64,000 bases of DNA from Saposhnikovia divaricata (lineage: Eukaryota > Streptophyta > Magnoliopsida > Apiales > Apiaceae): positions 9,512,803-9,576,802 of the forward strand of contig CM071599.1 of assembly GCA_036435485.1 (NCBI GenBank), given 5' to 3'. Under the pieces are notes generated by a model, which worked only from the letters and a program-made list of their open reading frames with translations, was not told the origin of the DNA and did no database searches. Positions 11,698-21,836 of the stretch are shown one piece after another. Within the stretch, counting starts at the first letter, position 1; each line of letters begins with the position of its first letter. A program made the translations under genes and the position numbers.

Positions 11698-12162
11698 CGG
11701 GTCGCGCCAAAATTTATGTTTTATGTTTTATGATTTGAATGTGTATTTATAGGAATGACAAACATGAAAATTTTGAATTGGGATAGAATATGGATTCCTT
11801 TTTCTTAATTAGAACAAAAAATTGGAATTGAATTTAGATTTAGATTTTAGGTGTAGCAATTCGATATTTGATTGAAAATTCAAAATCAATCCATATTATG
11901 AAAATTCCATTTGTGTAAATCGCATGACTCATACTCGAGGTTGGTTTTGTTACTACTCCTCACTCAGCAGTCAGCACCAAATCTAGCAGATTATGGACAT
12001 GCGCTTCGTCTCACATCGTTCGAGTTTGCTGCATATGTATTGTATAGGCCATATCTGTAGCTCTTTTGCTATCTTAAATAACTGAACGGAGATTGTGAAG
12101 AAGTACAGGTTCAAAAATACCGGCTGTTGATAATTAAAATCATGCTTTCAGAGTAAAGAGCA

Positions 12163-12766
12163 TACTCCATCAGTCCCACTTAGTTCACTATTTCCTAAGT
12201 AGGTTGTCCCAAAACTATTACTATTACTATTATATTATAGCCAAAACATTTAAATATTTTACTTTTTAATTAAAAAATGTTAACTTTTATAAACCACCTA
12301 AAAATATTATTTGTACCCTATCTTCCATTAATTAATATGATTATAACATCAAAAAATTATCATATCAAAAGAAATTCGTACCCATAAAATGTTTTTTATT
12401 TAGTGTGTATTGTATATTAATTTTTATAGATATGTAATGTAATTATTAAATACTGAATAAATGTTTTATTTTCAATGAATGATTGGATTAATTTATCAAT
12501 TTTCAAATTAAATAAACTAATCATAAAATCTAAAATTCAATAATTAATCTATAAATGAAATCTGCTTATAGCTATCGATTATAAAATATTATTTAGTTTT
12601 CTAGATAAATATAAAAGAAATAAAAAATTAAGGTATATTATCTCAAAACTTCAATCTCAATTCACATATATAATAATCCACATCTTAAAATAAAAATAAT
12701 AATTAATTGGTGAGCATAAATATATGTTCATTTAAATAGTAGAAAAAATGATAAATAATGGAGTAA
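12163..12766. mobile_element. Probable Stowaway-type MITE
   Basis: AT-rich segment starting TACTCCATCAGTCCCACTTAG and ending AATAATGGAGTA, so the ends mirror each other in the ACTCCAT core typical of Stowaway/mariner MITEs, with TA at both edges. No coding capacity. The 3' terminal repeat is degraded. Confidence 0.5.
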
Positions 12767-12802
12767 ATTGTGATTTCACTTCTAATTTTTTTTAAAGGGA
12801 TA

Positions 12803-12810
<8 letters not shown>

Positions 12811-12865
<55 letters not shown>
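12811..12865. repeat. AT microsatellite
   Basis: About 54 bp of (AT)n in AT-rich intergenic DNA. The rest of 11,700-13,242 outside the MITE shows no gene. Confidence 0.9.
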
Positions 12866-12869
<4 letters not shown>

Positions 12870-13247
12870 TCATGTAAAATTTTTTTAGCTAAAAAAGTTA
12901 TTTCTATTATATTAAGTTAATGTAATAAAATAGAAGTTAAAATAATAATTGGGGTGAGATTTGTTACAATACTATAACTATGGGGTGCATTTTGTTATAG
13001 TTTAAACTTACTGAATTATCCTTCTAATTTTATCCCTGTGTATGTTGATTGTAACGGTTTTTTTGGATTGAAAATGATTAAGGGGGTGCAATATGGAACA
13101 AAGTTTTAAGTTAAGGTGCATTCTATCGACATTAAAAGTTTGAGAATAAATCGAAAAAGTGACCAAAGATAAGGAATGCAAAGTGCTATATATTTACTCT
13201 TCATATAAAATAACAATAATAAATTAGGAATACTCTACCATAAATTA

Positions 13248-14264
13248 TGTTATAGCCAAAATTCGGTTCGGGTTTTTCAAGATGGATTCGGGTCAAATTA
13301 TGGGTTCAAAATAGGGAATTCTAGGATTAATTAGGGTTTTGGCAGTAAATAAAGAAGTCAGGACGCGCCCTCTCTTCTTCTACGAAGAGGGCGCGCCCTA
13401 AATACAAAAACATGGTGACAAATTTATTCAAGTTAATTTTCTGAGAAGACATTGAAGAAATCTCTCCTAGGATTCCACTCAAGCGTGGATTCCACTCAAT
13501 CTTGGATTCCATTCAAGCTGGAATTCCATAAGTTGAAGAATTCCCTCCTGTCGTATCTCAGGAGGGGGATGTCCGTCGCAGAAGGCCACCAGGGGTTTGC
13601 CTGGATATAAGGACCCTTCTTAAACGCTAAGGGAGGCATCCGTGTGCCCTAAGGTGGAAAGATGGGGACTTTCTGGTGTGTGCTTTGGGAGCTCTGTTCC
13701 TGTAGCCAATGGGCGCGCTCTCATTGGGGAACTTTGGAGTAATCCTGCACTTTGCACCCAAAAGCTCTGGATCACCTGTCCTGCTATCTGGTGGGTGCTT
13801 CTCATTCGGGGGACAGGGATGTGTTCTGCACTTGGGGTAAACCATGGCTATACCTGCATCCTTGAAATCAAGAAATAGCTGGTAACGGATAGGACTAGTC
13901 CTCGACGGGGGAAGTTTCCTTATCCGTGAAGTCTTGAGATCTTGGATGAGCCTCGGGCCTTTTGTGGTTAGGCCTCATAGTAGAACATTCCGGAAGCTGG
14001 TTCATTATCCAAGCCCATTTGGGTTTCTTGCTCTCCAAGAACTACGTCTGGCTTGATCCCCTATAAATACAGGGGTACGTAGGCCGATTGAGGGGTTGGA
14101 AGTCGAGAGCTCAGAAATAGCCGCCACTAACCCTATCAATCTCAGCCACCAATTACGCTCAACAACCACACACCACCGTTTTCTCCGGCAAAGAACCACC
14201 GCATCAGATCTTGTTTCCGGCGACGTACCTCGAATTTTGTTGTTCCCAAATTCCTCCGTCAACA
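13248..14264 (+). repeat. 5' LTR of the Tat element
   Basis: 1,017 bp, starts TGTTATAGCC and ends CCGTCAACA. Holds two palindrome copies (13361 variant, 13389 perfect), a weaker one near 13708, and a TATA box at 14061-14070. Short open frames inside it recur identically in the 3' LTR and are not genes. Confidence 0.95.
14061..14070 (+). promoter_or_regulatory. TATA box of the 5' LTR promoter
   Basis: CTATAAATAC inside the mirrored context CCC-TATAAATA-CAGGGG. Transcription would be expected to start about 30 bp downstream, leaving roughly 170 bp of R-U5. The same box is in the 3' LTR (near 25839) and in the related LTR fragment near 49,710. Confidence 0.8.
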
Positions 14265-14267
14265 AAT

Positions 14268-14284
14268 TGGCGCTAGAAGGAGGG
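14268..14284 (+). other. Primer-binding site of the Tat element
   Basis: TGGCGCTAGAAGGAGGG lies 3 bp after the end of the 5' LTR, where a tRNA 3' end would prime minus-strand DNA. TGGCGC starts are usual in Ty3 plant elements. I did not assign the tRNA. Confidence 0.75.
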
Positions 14285-14318
14285 CAGCCAATCAAGATCT
14301 ACATCTTAGGAGGAAAAG

Positions 14319-17300
14319 ATGTCTCACAATCATGGCAGAGGTTCTCAAGGAGAAGATGGTTACGATTCTGAAGATAGCTTGGGCGATAACCGAGCGCGTC
14401 ATGAAGCTTACGTCCCGGAAAATATAGCTGCTCCTCCGCGACATCAAGGAACTCCGGCCGCCATCGGCGGACAGCCGCCCGTTCTCATCAGTAATTCGGC
14501 ATTAATGGAACAGCTGTATGTTATGCAAGATGCCATAAATAGTTTCGGGGCGAGATTGGGTTCGGTGGAGGAAGAGCAAGAATCAAGGAGAAAATCTCGG
14601 AGTATCCCACGAAATCATCACCGATCAGGGAAATCCCCTCAGATCGTGGAAGATTCTCGAAGGGGGGAGGAAAGTCATGAAAAGAGATTTCAGCTGGTCA
14701 CTCCTCGAAGGTTAGATTATTCTGATCCTATTATTGAATATCCTAGTGAAAATAATTCTGAGCGCAGGTTGGTGAATCCTCAAGAGAGGGCGCGCCCTCA
14801 TCCTCACCGCTCAGGGCGCACTCCTCATGAGATTCAAAGGGATGAAGAGCAAATCGCTAAAGAAAGGAGAGATTTTGCCAGCTTGAAAGAACGCCTTGGA
14901 ATAAGGCTTGATGACGATGATTTGAGGATGGTGCTCCTCGAGCTTCAGAAGAAAGACAAATATGTGGAATCGAGGCCCCATGATTCACAGCGCGTGCCCC
15001 CTGATAACAGGTCGCGGCCCCTTGGACATGAGCGAGCCCTTCCTCAGAGTCATGATCCACAGCGCGTGCCCCCTGACAACAGGTCGCGGCCCCTTGGACA
15101 TGAGAGAACTCTTGCTCGAAATGATAATCCACAGCGCGTGCCCCCTGTTCAAAACAGGTCGCGGCCCCTTGGATTCCACCAAACTCCTCATCGTGATAAT
15201 ACCGAAAGAAGAAACCGTGATAACGGTGACAGAAGAATGGATTGGCATCAGGGAAATAGGCGCCCCCGTAATCAGGGCGCGCCCTCAGGTGGGAGATCCC
15301 CTCACATCCATCAAATCCCCTCAAGTACTTCCAGTGAGTCCAGGTCGAGGACGCACTCTCGCTCGGGAGAACAGTATCAGAGAGGTTCTCAAGGGAATCC
15401 ACAACCTCATGGAAATCCCGAGGGTCATCAAATTCAAACTCAAGAGGTTGTGATTCAACCACAAGTTGAAGTTCAAGGAGGTATTCAGACGGCGGCTCCA
15501 CCGCTGCCTCCACCCCCGGGGGGTACTCAGACTGTGGAACAACCAAATATCCAGAATATTCCTGGAGTGGGAACATTTAATGTGGATGACTTAAAGAAAC
15601 TCCTTGCTCACCTAGACGGAGGAAGAATATCTGCAACTGCGCCAACATCTTCTCCCTTCTCAACTGAGGTTAGAGAGGCGCAGCTCCCTGCTGGGTATAG
15701 ATCAATGACTAATGATTTGCGATTTCATGGAAATGCAGACCCTGTGGAATTCCTCGGAAGTTTCGATATTGAGATGGATGTCTATCAAGTTACAGAACTG
15801 GCTAGGTGTCGATTGTTGGCAGCAACTTTCAGGGAGAGTGCCCAGCAATGGTTTCAGAAGCTTGGTCCGGGGGTAATTACATCATGGCAGGTGATGAGGA
15901 ACTTGTTCTTGACTAAGTTCCAGGCTGCGGTAAAATATGCTCCTCCGGTCACGACCTTGGCCAACATCAAACAAAGGGAAGGAGAGAGTTTGCAATCCTA
16001 TTTTAAGAGGTTCAACTCGGAATCCACTATGGTGAGAGGAGCGACAGATGAAACACTCAAGAGTTTTTTAATTGCTGGATTGTCGGTGGGAACAGATTTC
16101 TGGAAACATCTTCAAGGACGTGATCCACCTACGTTGGCTGATGTGTTTGCACAAGCTGAGTCTTTCAAAATTGTGGAACAATCCTTGGCAGACAACCGAA
16201 AAACTGACAGTCAGAACGGTTCTAAGGCAAAGATTGGTAAAAGGAAGGATAGGTCTCCCAGTCCTACCCGTCGTATAGCAACTGGTGCGAACCGGATAAA
16301 TCTAACTGAAACTGGAAGGAGTTGGGGTCCACCTGATACATATACTTACGATCAAAGGCCGGGTAACTATACTCCTTTAGCGGCTTCTATTGAACATATC
16401 TTTGAGGTGAATAAGAACAAAGGGTTCTTCAGAAAGCCGGAACCATTGACCTCCTGGCAGAGTAAGGATAAGAAAAAGTATTGTGAATTCCATGAATCCT
16501 CAGGGCATAACACTCATGAATGTCGTCAACTCAGGGAAGAGATTGAGGATCTGATTAAGGAAGGATACTTGACGGAATGGATTGTTAGGGAGGTAAAGAA
16601 GCATAGGGAGAATCCCGACAGGAGAGATGGAGGGCGCGCCCTCAACGGAGATGGTAAGCCGGAAGAGAAGAAATTCGTCAAAGAAGGGAGTATTCACACC
16701 ATCTTTGGAGGACACCATTTAGGAGGAGATAGCAATCACGCTATGGAGAGATATTCCAGGGAAGCGAGGTATCGACCTCTCACAAATGTGAATAGCTTGG
16801 AATTGAGGCCACCTAAGTTGTTCAAGGGGGAATGTGTTGACATAACTTTCACCGAAGAAGAAGCTAGATGGGTACATCATCCTCATAATGATGCTCTGGT
16901 AGTAGCAATTCAGATTGGTTCGAAGAATGTCCATCGGGTTTTCGTGGACAATGGAAGCTCGGTGAACATACTCTACTACAGTACTTATAAGAAGCTGGGA
17001 CTCTTAGACAAAGGCATGATTCAAGACAACGGATGGATCTATGGTTTCTCAGGAGAATCGGTAAAAGTTATGGGAGCTATCAAATTACCGGTAACTCTTG
17101 GGGAAGGAAACCTTTCTGTGACGCAAATGATGGATTTCATGATTTTGAATGTGGATTCCTCACATAATGCTCTAGTAGGACGACCCCTGTTGAAGGAAAT
17201 GAAAGTTGTGACCTCCATCTATCATCTCGCGATGAAATTTCCTACGCCAAATGGTGTGGGAACTGTACGGGGCTCTCAGCACGACTCCAGAGATTGCTAC

Positions 17301-20300
17301 CATAAGGCGATTAAAGGGTTTAGAAGGCAGCAGGATGGAGGGCGCGCCCTGCGTGAGAGTGGTTCCGGAGTCATGAGTGTTGTCCCAGAAGAGGTGAAAG
17401 CCCATTATCTTGTCCAGGAACCTGAAGAGGAAGAACCGCTATACAGGGCGCGCCCTGAGGATGATACCTCAGTTCTTGATGAGCTTCAAGAAGGAATTTT
17501 GGAGGAAATAGAGGAAGATGCAGAGGAAGTAATCTCGTTTGATCTCCAGGGTGAACATGTTGAAGGGAGACGAATGTTGCTTGAAGGTTTGGTGCATACC
17601 CTTGTCGAGGAAGACTTCCCTCTTAAAGAGGACGTGCCCTCCAAGGACGTAGCACCGGTTGAAGATCCTCGAAGTTTTGATTTCGACCTTGACCCAAGGA
17701 CACCGCAACCAGTGGAAAAGACTGGTCCTGCAGAGGATACAATTTCTATTTTGGTGGATGAGAGGGATCCAACTAAGGTTCTGAAGATTGGATCGCAGTT
17801 GAACTCCAAGTTAAGAGGCATGCTCACTAATTTCCTTTTAAACAATCTGGATGTCTTTGCTTGGAGTCATGCTGATATGGTTGGGATTGATCCGAAGGTT
17901 ATGTGTCACCGTCTGAATATAGATCCCACCAAGAAGGGAATTCGCCAGAAACGCCGGCCAGTAAGTGGAGAGAGAGCCGTAGCCTTGAAAGAAGAGGTGG
18001 ATAGACTTCTAGATGTTGGGCCAATCAAGGAGTCATATTACCCAGATTGGTTGGCTAATCCGGTTCTTGTGAAAAAATCAAATGGGAAATGGCGAACTTG
18101 TGTGGATTTCACTGATCTGAACAAGGCATGCCCGAAGGATAGCTTTCCACTCCCGAGGATTGATCAGTTGGTAGATGCCACGGCAGGACATGCTCTTTTA
18201 AGTTTCATGGATGCCTACTCTGGTTACAACCAGATTCCTATGTATGAGCCGGATCAGGAGCACACTTCCTTTATTACAGATCGAGGATTGTATTGTTACA
18301 TTGGAATGCCTTTCGGATTAATCAATGCTGGCGCAACCTATCAAAGATTGGTGAACATGATGTTTAAGGATTTGATAGGGAAAATCATGGAGGTATACGT
18401 GGATGATATGCTTGTTAAATCCTTAAAAGCAGAGGACCATGTAAAGCATTTGGAACAGATGTTCGAGATTTTGAGGAAGTTTAGGATGAAGTTGAATCCT
18501 AAAAAATGCGTCTTTGGGGTAGAATCCGGGAAGTTTCTAGGATTTATTGTTAATCATCGTGGAATCGAGGCAAATCCAGCAAAAATAAAAGCTCTTCTTG
18601 ACATGAAATCTCCGTCTAGTGTAAAGCAAGTTCAGAGTCTCACGGGAAGGATAGCAGCCCTTAATCGTTTCGTTTCAAAATCGTCGGATAAATGCAGAGA
18701 ATTCTTCAAGGCGATAAAAGGGGCAGCCAAAGATTTTGCATGGACATCTGAGTGTGAGGAAGCTTTTCAGAGAATAAAGGAGCATTTGGGAAATTCCCCT
18801 CTCTTAGCTAAGCCCGTGGAAGGAGAGACGTTAATTTTATACTTGGCAGTTTCAGAACATTCTATCAGTGCGATATTAGTAAGAGAAGAAGTTGATCATC
18901 AGTCTCCGATTTACTATGTGAGTAAGCGTTTGCTCGATGCGGAAACCAGATATACTAGCATGGAAAAGTTGGTTTATGCCTTAGTTTTGGCGTCAAGGAA
19001 GCTTCGTCCTTATTTTCAGGCTCACAAGATTGAAGTTCGTACGGCATATCCATTGAGAGGAATTCTCCACAAGCCGGAAACCTCTGGTCGAATGTTAAAA
19101 TGGGCAGTTGAGCTTGGACAATTTGATTTGGAATATACTCCAAGGACAGCTATAAAGGGTCAAGCTTTAGCTGATTTCATTCTTGAATTCGAGTCGGAAA
19201 ATGAAGAAAAATCAATTATATTGATTGAGCCTGAAGTTCTGCTTAAGAGGGCAACCCCATTTGAAGAAGTTCCTCAACCTTGGTGGAAGTTACAAGTAGA
19301 TGGAGCTGTCAACAATGGAGGGGCTGGAGCAGGAGTAATCTTGCTTACCCCCGAAGGGAATCAACTCATGAGTGCTATTCACTTCAAATTTCAGGCGACC
19401 AATAATGATGCAGAGTATGAAGCCTTGATTAATGGGCTAAAGATGGCTTTGGAGATGAAGGTAGTGAATCTCATTGTGTTAAGTGATTCAGAACTAGTGG
19501 TCGGACAAGTGAAAGGTGGATTTCAGTGTAGGGGTCCAAGGACAGAGCTTTACATGAGGTGCGCTCAACGATTGATCAAAAAGTTCCGAGAAGTACGGGT
19601 AGAGTGTATTACACGAGATGAGAACTGTAGTGCAGATGTGTTAGCCAAGTTGGGGTCACAGAAAGACGCTATGCTATTGGGGACAGTACCTTTGCAAGTA
19701 CAGGAGGTACCTAGCATTCCGGAGGTTGAAGTCATGGAAGTGGAATCTATTCCCAATATTACTTGGATGACTCCCATTCAAAAATATATCCGAGAAGGTA
19801 TACTTCCAAGTGAAAAGCTGGAGGCCAGGCGGCTTCAGTATCAAGCAGCAAGATTCGTGGAGTATGATGGGATATTATATAAGAGGGGTTTCAATCAACC
19901 ACTTCTCAAGTGCATAGATGGAGATGAATGCAATTACATTCTTAGGGAAATTCATGAAGGTATATGCGGCAATCACTCGGGGGGTGGTTCGTTGGCAATG
20001 AAGGTGTTAAGGCAAGGATATTATTGGCCTACCTTGAAGAAGGATGCTTACGACTTTGTTAAGGCATGTGACAAGTGTCAAAGGTTCGCCAATTACTCTA
20101 CCAGCCCTGCTACCACTTTGACTTCTTTGATGAGTCCGTGGCCATTTGCTATGTGGGGAATAGATCTTATCGGAGAGCTCCCTAAAGCCAAAGGAGGAGT
20201 GAAATATGCTGTTGTTGCTGTGGATTACTTTACCAAGTGGGCGGAGGCAATGCCCCTGGCCACAATTACAGCAAGAAAGGTTCGAGATTTTGTTTTCAAC

Positions 20301-20999
20301 TCTATTGTGTGCAGGTTTGGAATTCCGTATAAACTTGTGTCGGATAATGGAAAGCAGTTTGACAGCAAGGAATTGAGAAAATTGTGTGATGATTTGGGGA
20401 TAAAGAAGGAATTTGCAGCTGTGTATCACCCTCAAAGTAATGGGCAGACAGAGGGTGTCAACAAAATAATCAAGCACACCTTGAAGACGAAGTTGGAAGA
20501 AAGCAAAGGGAATTGGCCTGAAGAACTTCCCATGGTCTTATGGTCGTATAACACGACTCCAAGAACCACAACTGGAGAATCCCCTTTCATATTGTCTTAT
20601 GGATGTGAAGCAATGGTGCCAGTGGAGATTGGAGCAGGATCATTCCGAAGAGATTTTTATGATGAAGAATCAAATGTGGTTAATCAAAGGTTAAATCTTG
20701 ATCTCCTAGAAGAAATGAGGGCTAATTCGCAGTTGAGGTTGGCAACTTATCAGCAGAGGGCTGCACGGTATTATAACAAGAAGGTGAAGGCTCAACCTTT
20801 TAAGGTGGGTGATCTAGTTCTGCGGAAAGTTATGCCAAATACAAGGGTAGCAGCGCATGGAGTCTTTGGTCCTAACTGGGAAGGACCTTACAAGATCAAG
20901 TCTATCATCTGGGAAGGGACTTATCATCTAGAAGACTTGGATGGCAACACAATCCCAAGGGCATGGAATGCAGAGCATCTGAGGAAATATTATCAGTAG
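14319..20999 (+). CDS. Gag-Pol polyprotein of the Tat element (2,226 aa)
   Basis: One uninterrupted frame. The N-terminal third is basic and Arg/Pro-rich with three tandem repeats (about residues 220-290, RVPP...SRPLG). The gag capsid domain lies at about 465-620 (DPVEFLGSF, FQKLGP). The protease active site is VFVDNGSSVN (about 874). Reverse transcriptase spans about 1230-1430 with YVDDM near 1360. A first RNase H lies at about 1500-1625. A second, archaeal-type RNase H lies at about 1650-1780 (LQVDGAVNNGGAGAG, LSDSELVV). Integrase follows, with a zinc finger near 1880-1920 (CDKCQ) and a D-D-E core (WGIDLIG, VSDNGKQF, GQTEGVNK). The polyprotein would build virus-like particles, copy the RNA and integrate the DNA. 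The start is the first ATG after the PBS. No frameshift or stop, so it may be functional. Confidence 0.95.
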   Translation: MSHNHGRGSQGEDGYDSEDSLGDNRARHEAYVPENIAAPPRHQGTPAAIGGQPPVLISNSALMEQLYVMQDAINSFGARLGSVEEEQESRRKSRSIPRNHHRSGKSPQIVEDSRRGEESHEKRFQLVTPRRLDYSDPIIEYPSENNSERRLVNPQERARPHPHRSGRTPHEIQRDEEQIAKERRDFASLKERLGIRLDDDDLRMVLLELQKKDKYVESRPHDSQRVPPDNRSRPLGHERALPQSHDPQRVPPDNRSRPLGHERTLARNDNPQRVPPVQNRSRPLGFHQTPHRDNTERRNRDNGDRRMDWHQGNRRPRNQGAPSGGRSPHIHQIPSSTSSESRSRTHSRSGEQYQRGSQGNPQPHGNPEGHQIQTQEVVIQPQVEVQGGIQTAAPPLPPPPGGTQTVEQPNIQNIPGVGTFNVDDLKKLLAHLDGGRISATAPTSSPFSTEVREAQLPAGYRSMTNDLRFHGNADPVEFLGSFDIEMDVYQVTELARCRLLAATFRESAQQWFQKLGPGVITSWQVMRNLFLTKFQAAVKYAPPVTTLANIKQREGESLQSYFKRFNSESTMVRGATDETLKSFLIAGLSVGTDFWKHLQGRDPPTLADVFAQAESFKIVEQSLADNRKTDSQNGSKAKIGKRKDRSPSPTRRIATGANRINLTETGRSWGPPDTYTYDQRPGNYTPLAASIEHIFEVNKNKGFFRKPEPLTSWQSKDKKKYCEFHESSGHNTHECRQLREEIEDLIKEGYLTEWIVREVKKHRENPDRRDGGRALNGDGKPEEKKFVKEGSIHTIFGGHHLGGDSNHAMERYSREARYRPLTNVNSLELRPPKLFKGECVDITFTEEEARWVHHPHNDALVVAIQIGSKNVHRVFVDNGSSVNILYYSTYKKLGLLDKGMIQDNGWIYGFSGESVKVMGAIKLPVTLGEGNLSVTQMMDFMILNVDSSHNALVGRPLLKEMKVVTSIYHLAMKFPTPNGVGTVRGSQHDSRDCYHKAIKGFRRQQDGGRALRESGSGVMSVVPEEVKAHYLVQEPEEEEPLYRARPEDDTSVLDELQEGILEEIEEDAEEVISFDLQGEHVEGRRMLLEGLVHTLVEEDFPLKEDVPSKDVAPVEDPRSFDFDLDPRTPQPVEKTGPAEDTISILVDERDPTKVLKIGSQLNSKLRGMLTNFLLNNLDVFAWSHADMVGIDPKVMCHRLNIDPTKKGIRQKRRPVSGERAVALKEEVDRLLDVGPIKESYYPDWLANPVLVKKSNGKWRTCVDFTDLNKACPKDSFPLPRIDQLVDATAGHALLSFMDAYSGYNQIPMYEPDQEHTSFITDRGLYCYIGMPFGLINAGATYQRLVNMMFKDLIGKIMEVYVDDMLVKSLKAEDHVKHLEQMFEILRKFRMKLNPKKCVFGVESGKFLGFIVNHRGIEANPAKIKALLDMKSPSSVKQVQSLTGRIAALNRFVSKSSDKCREFFKAIKGAAKDFAWTSECEEAFQRIKEHLGNSPLLAKPVEGETLILYLAVSEHSISAILVREEVDHQSPIYYVSKRLLDAETRYTSMEKLVYALVLASRKLRPYFQAHKIEVRTAYPLRGILHKPETSGRMLKWAVELGQFDLEYTPRTAIKGQALADFILEFESENEEKSIILIEPEVLLKRATPFEEVPQPWWKLQVDGAVNNGGAGAGVILLTPEGNQLMSAIHFKFQATNNDAEYEALINGLKMALEMKVVNLIVLSDSELVVGQVKGGFQCRGPRTELYMRCAQRLIKKFREVRVECITRDENCSADVLAKLGSQKDAMLLGTVPLQVQEVPSIPEVEVMEVESIPNITWMTPIQKYIREGILPSEKLEARRLQYQAARFVEYDGILYKRGFNQPLLKCIDGDECNYILREIHEGICGNHSGGGSLAMKVLRQGYYWPTLKKDAYDFVKACDKCQRFANYSTSPATTLTSLMSPWPFAMWGIDLIGELPKAKGGVKYAVVAVDYFTKWAEAMPLATITARKVRDFVFNSIVCRFGIPYKLVSDNGKQFDSKELRKLCDDLGIKKEFAAVYHPQSNGQTEGVNKIIKHTLKTKLEESKGNWPEELPMVLWSYNTTPRTTTGESPFILSYGCEAMVPVEIGAGSFRRDFYDEESNVVNQRLNLDLLEEMRANSQLRLATYQQRAARYYNKKVKAQPFKVGDLVLRKVMPNTRVAAHGVFGPNWEGPYKIKSIIWEGTYHLEDLDGNTIPRAWNAEHLRKYYQ
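14984..15176 (+). repeat. Three tandem repeats in the gag N-terminal region
   Basis: Three head-to-tail units of about 69 bp beginning CACAGCGCGTGCCCCCTG and containing AGGTCGCGGCCCCTTGGA, read as RVPP..NRSRPLG. The first two are nearly identical. The unit length keeps frame. Confidence 0.85.
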
Positions 21000-21836
21000 G
21001 GTGCGGCTTTGACCCCCTATTGTATGAAGGCTTATATTCAAGATATAGACTAGCATAAATAAATCTTCTCCTAGTCTAGGGGGTAGTACATGTACGCCTT
21101 CTTTAGTTCTAGTCGAGACTTGCTGTTTTTATTCTACGCTTTTTCGAAGTTTATTCTCCTTAGCTCGGGGGGTAGTTCGTGTATACCTTCCCCTGTTCTG
21201 TTGAGATTTGAGTTTATTTGAAGATTAATAAAGTTTATCAAGACATTTTTTCAAGTTTTTGAAGATTCTTTTTATTACAAGAGGTCGTGCTCTATGCCTT
21301 AGGGCACGCCCTGTGAAATTCTGTTTGAATCCAAGCAATAATTGACAAGTAAAAGGAATATTGAAAAAAGGGTAATGCCTTAGGGCGCGCCCTCAATATG
21401 AATGAAGATTTTTTATTCTAAGTGTTTCAATGTTTCAAGAGCTGGAAGAATATTGGTTGATAAAACACAAGAGGCCGCACTCAAACTAGGGCGCGCCCTG
21501 CATATACACTAAAGAATTTACAAGCATTTTAGTTGAAGAACTTTTCACATTATATGATGTTTGCATGGAAGAATTACCTGAAAATTTTTGAAGATGTGTG
21601 AACAGTGATAAAGAAAATTTTACAAAGGTCGCCCCCTATATGTTAGGGCGCGCCCTATAGCTGTTTTGTGGTAAAAGTAATTTAGCAGTTGAACAGAATT
21701 TTGCAGAAACACAGTATTTAGTCATAAAAACACGGACAATATTCATGACATTCAAAATACAATTTGCAGGGTTTTACAAAGGGCCCGCACCTTAAATGTT
21801 AAAACCTAGCAAAAAGTTCAAATATGATAAAAGTAT
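21000..21836. other. Non-coding spacer of the Tat element with two PPT-like tracts
   Basis: The spacer between pol and the antisense gene. It carries AGGGGGTAGT at 21078-21087 and CGGGGGGTAGT at 21166-21176, both resembling the PPT/LTR junction at 25016-25026. It also holds three perfect palindromes (21383, 21489, 21646). The plus-strand transcript shows no further ORF. Confidence 0.6.

Noticed and set aside
13327..14371. Several 60-96-aa open frames repeated at 25,105-26,119
   Set aside because: They are in the two LTRs and recur because the LTRs are copies. No domain and no matching gene model.
14857..20477. Minus-strand frames of up to 239 aa inside gag-pol
   Set aside because: They are shadows of the long plus-strand ORF, which has clear PR, RT, RNase H and integrase motifs.
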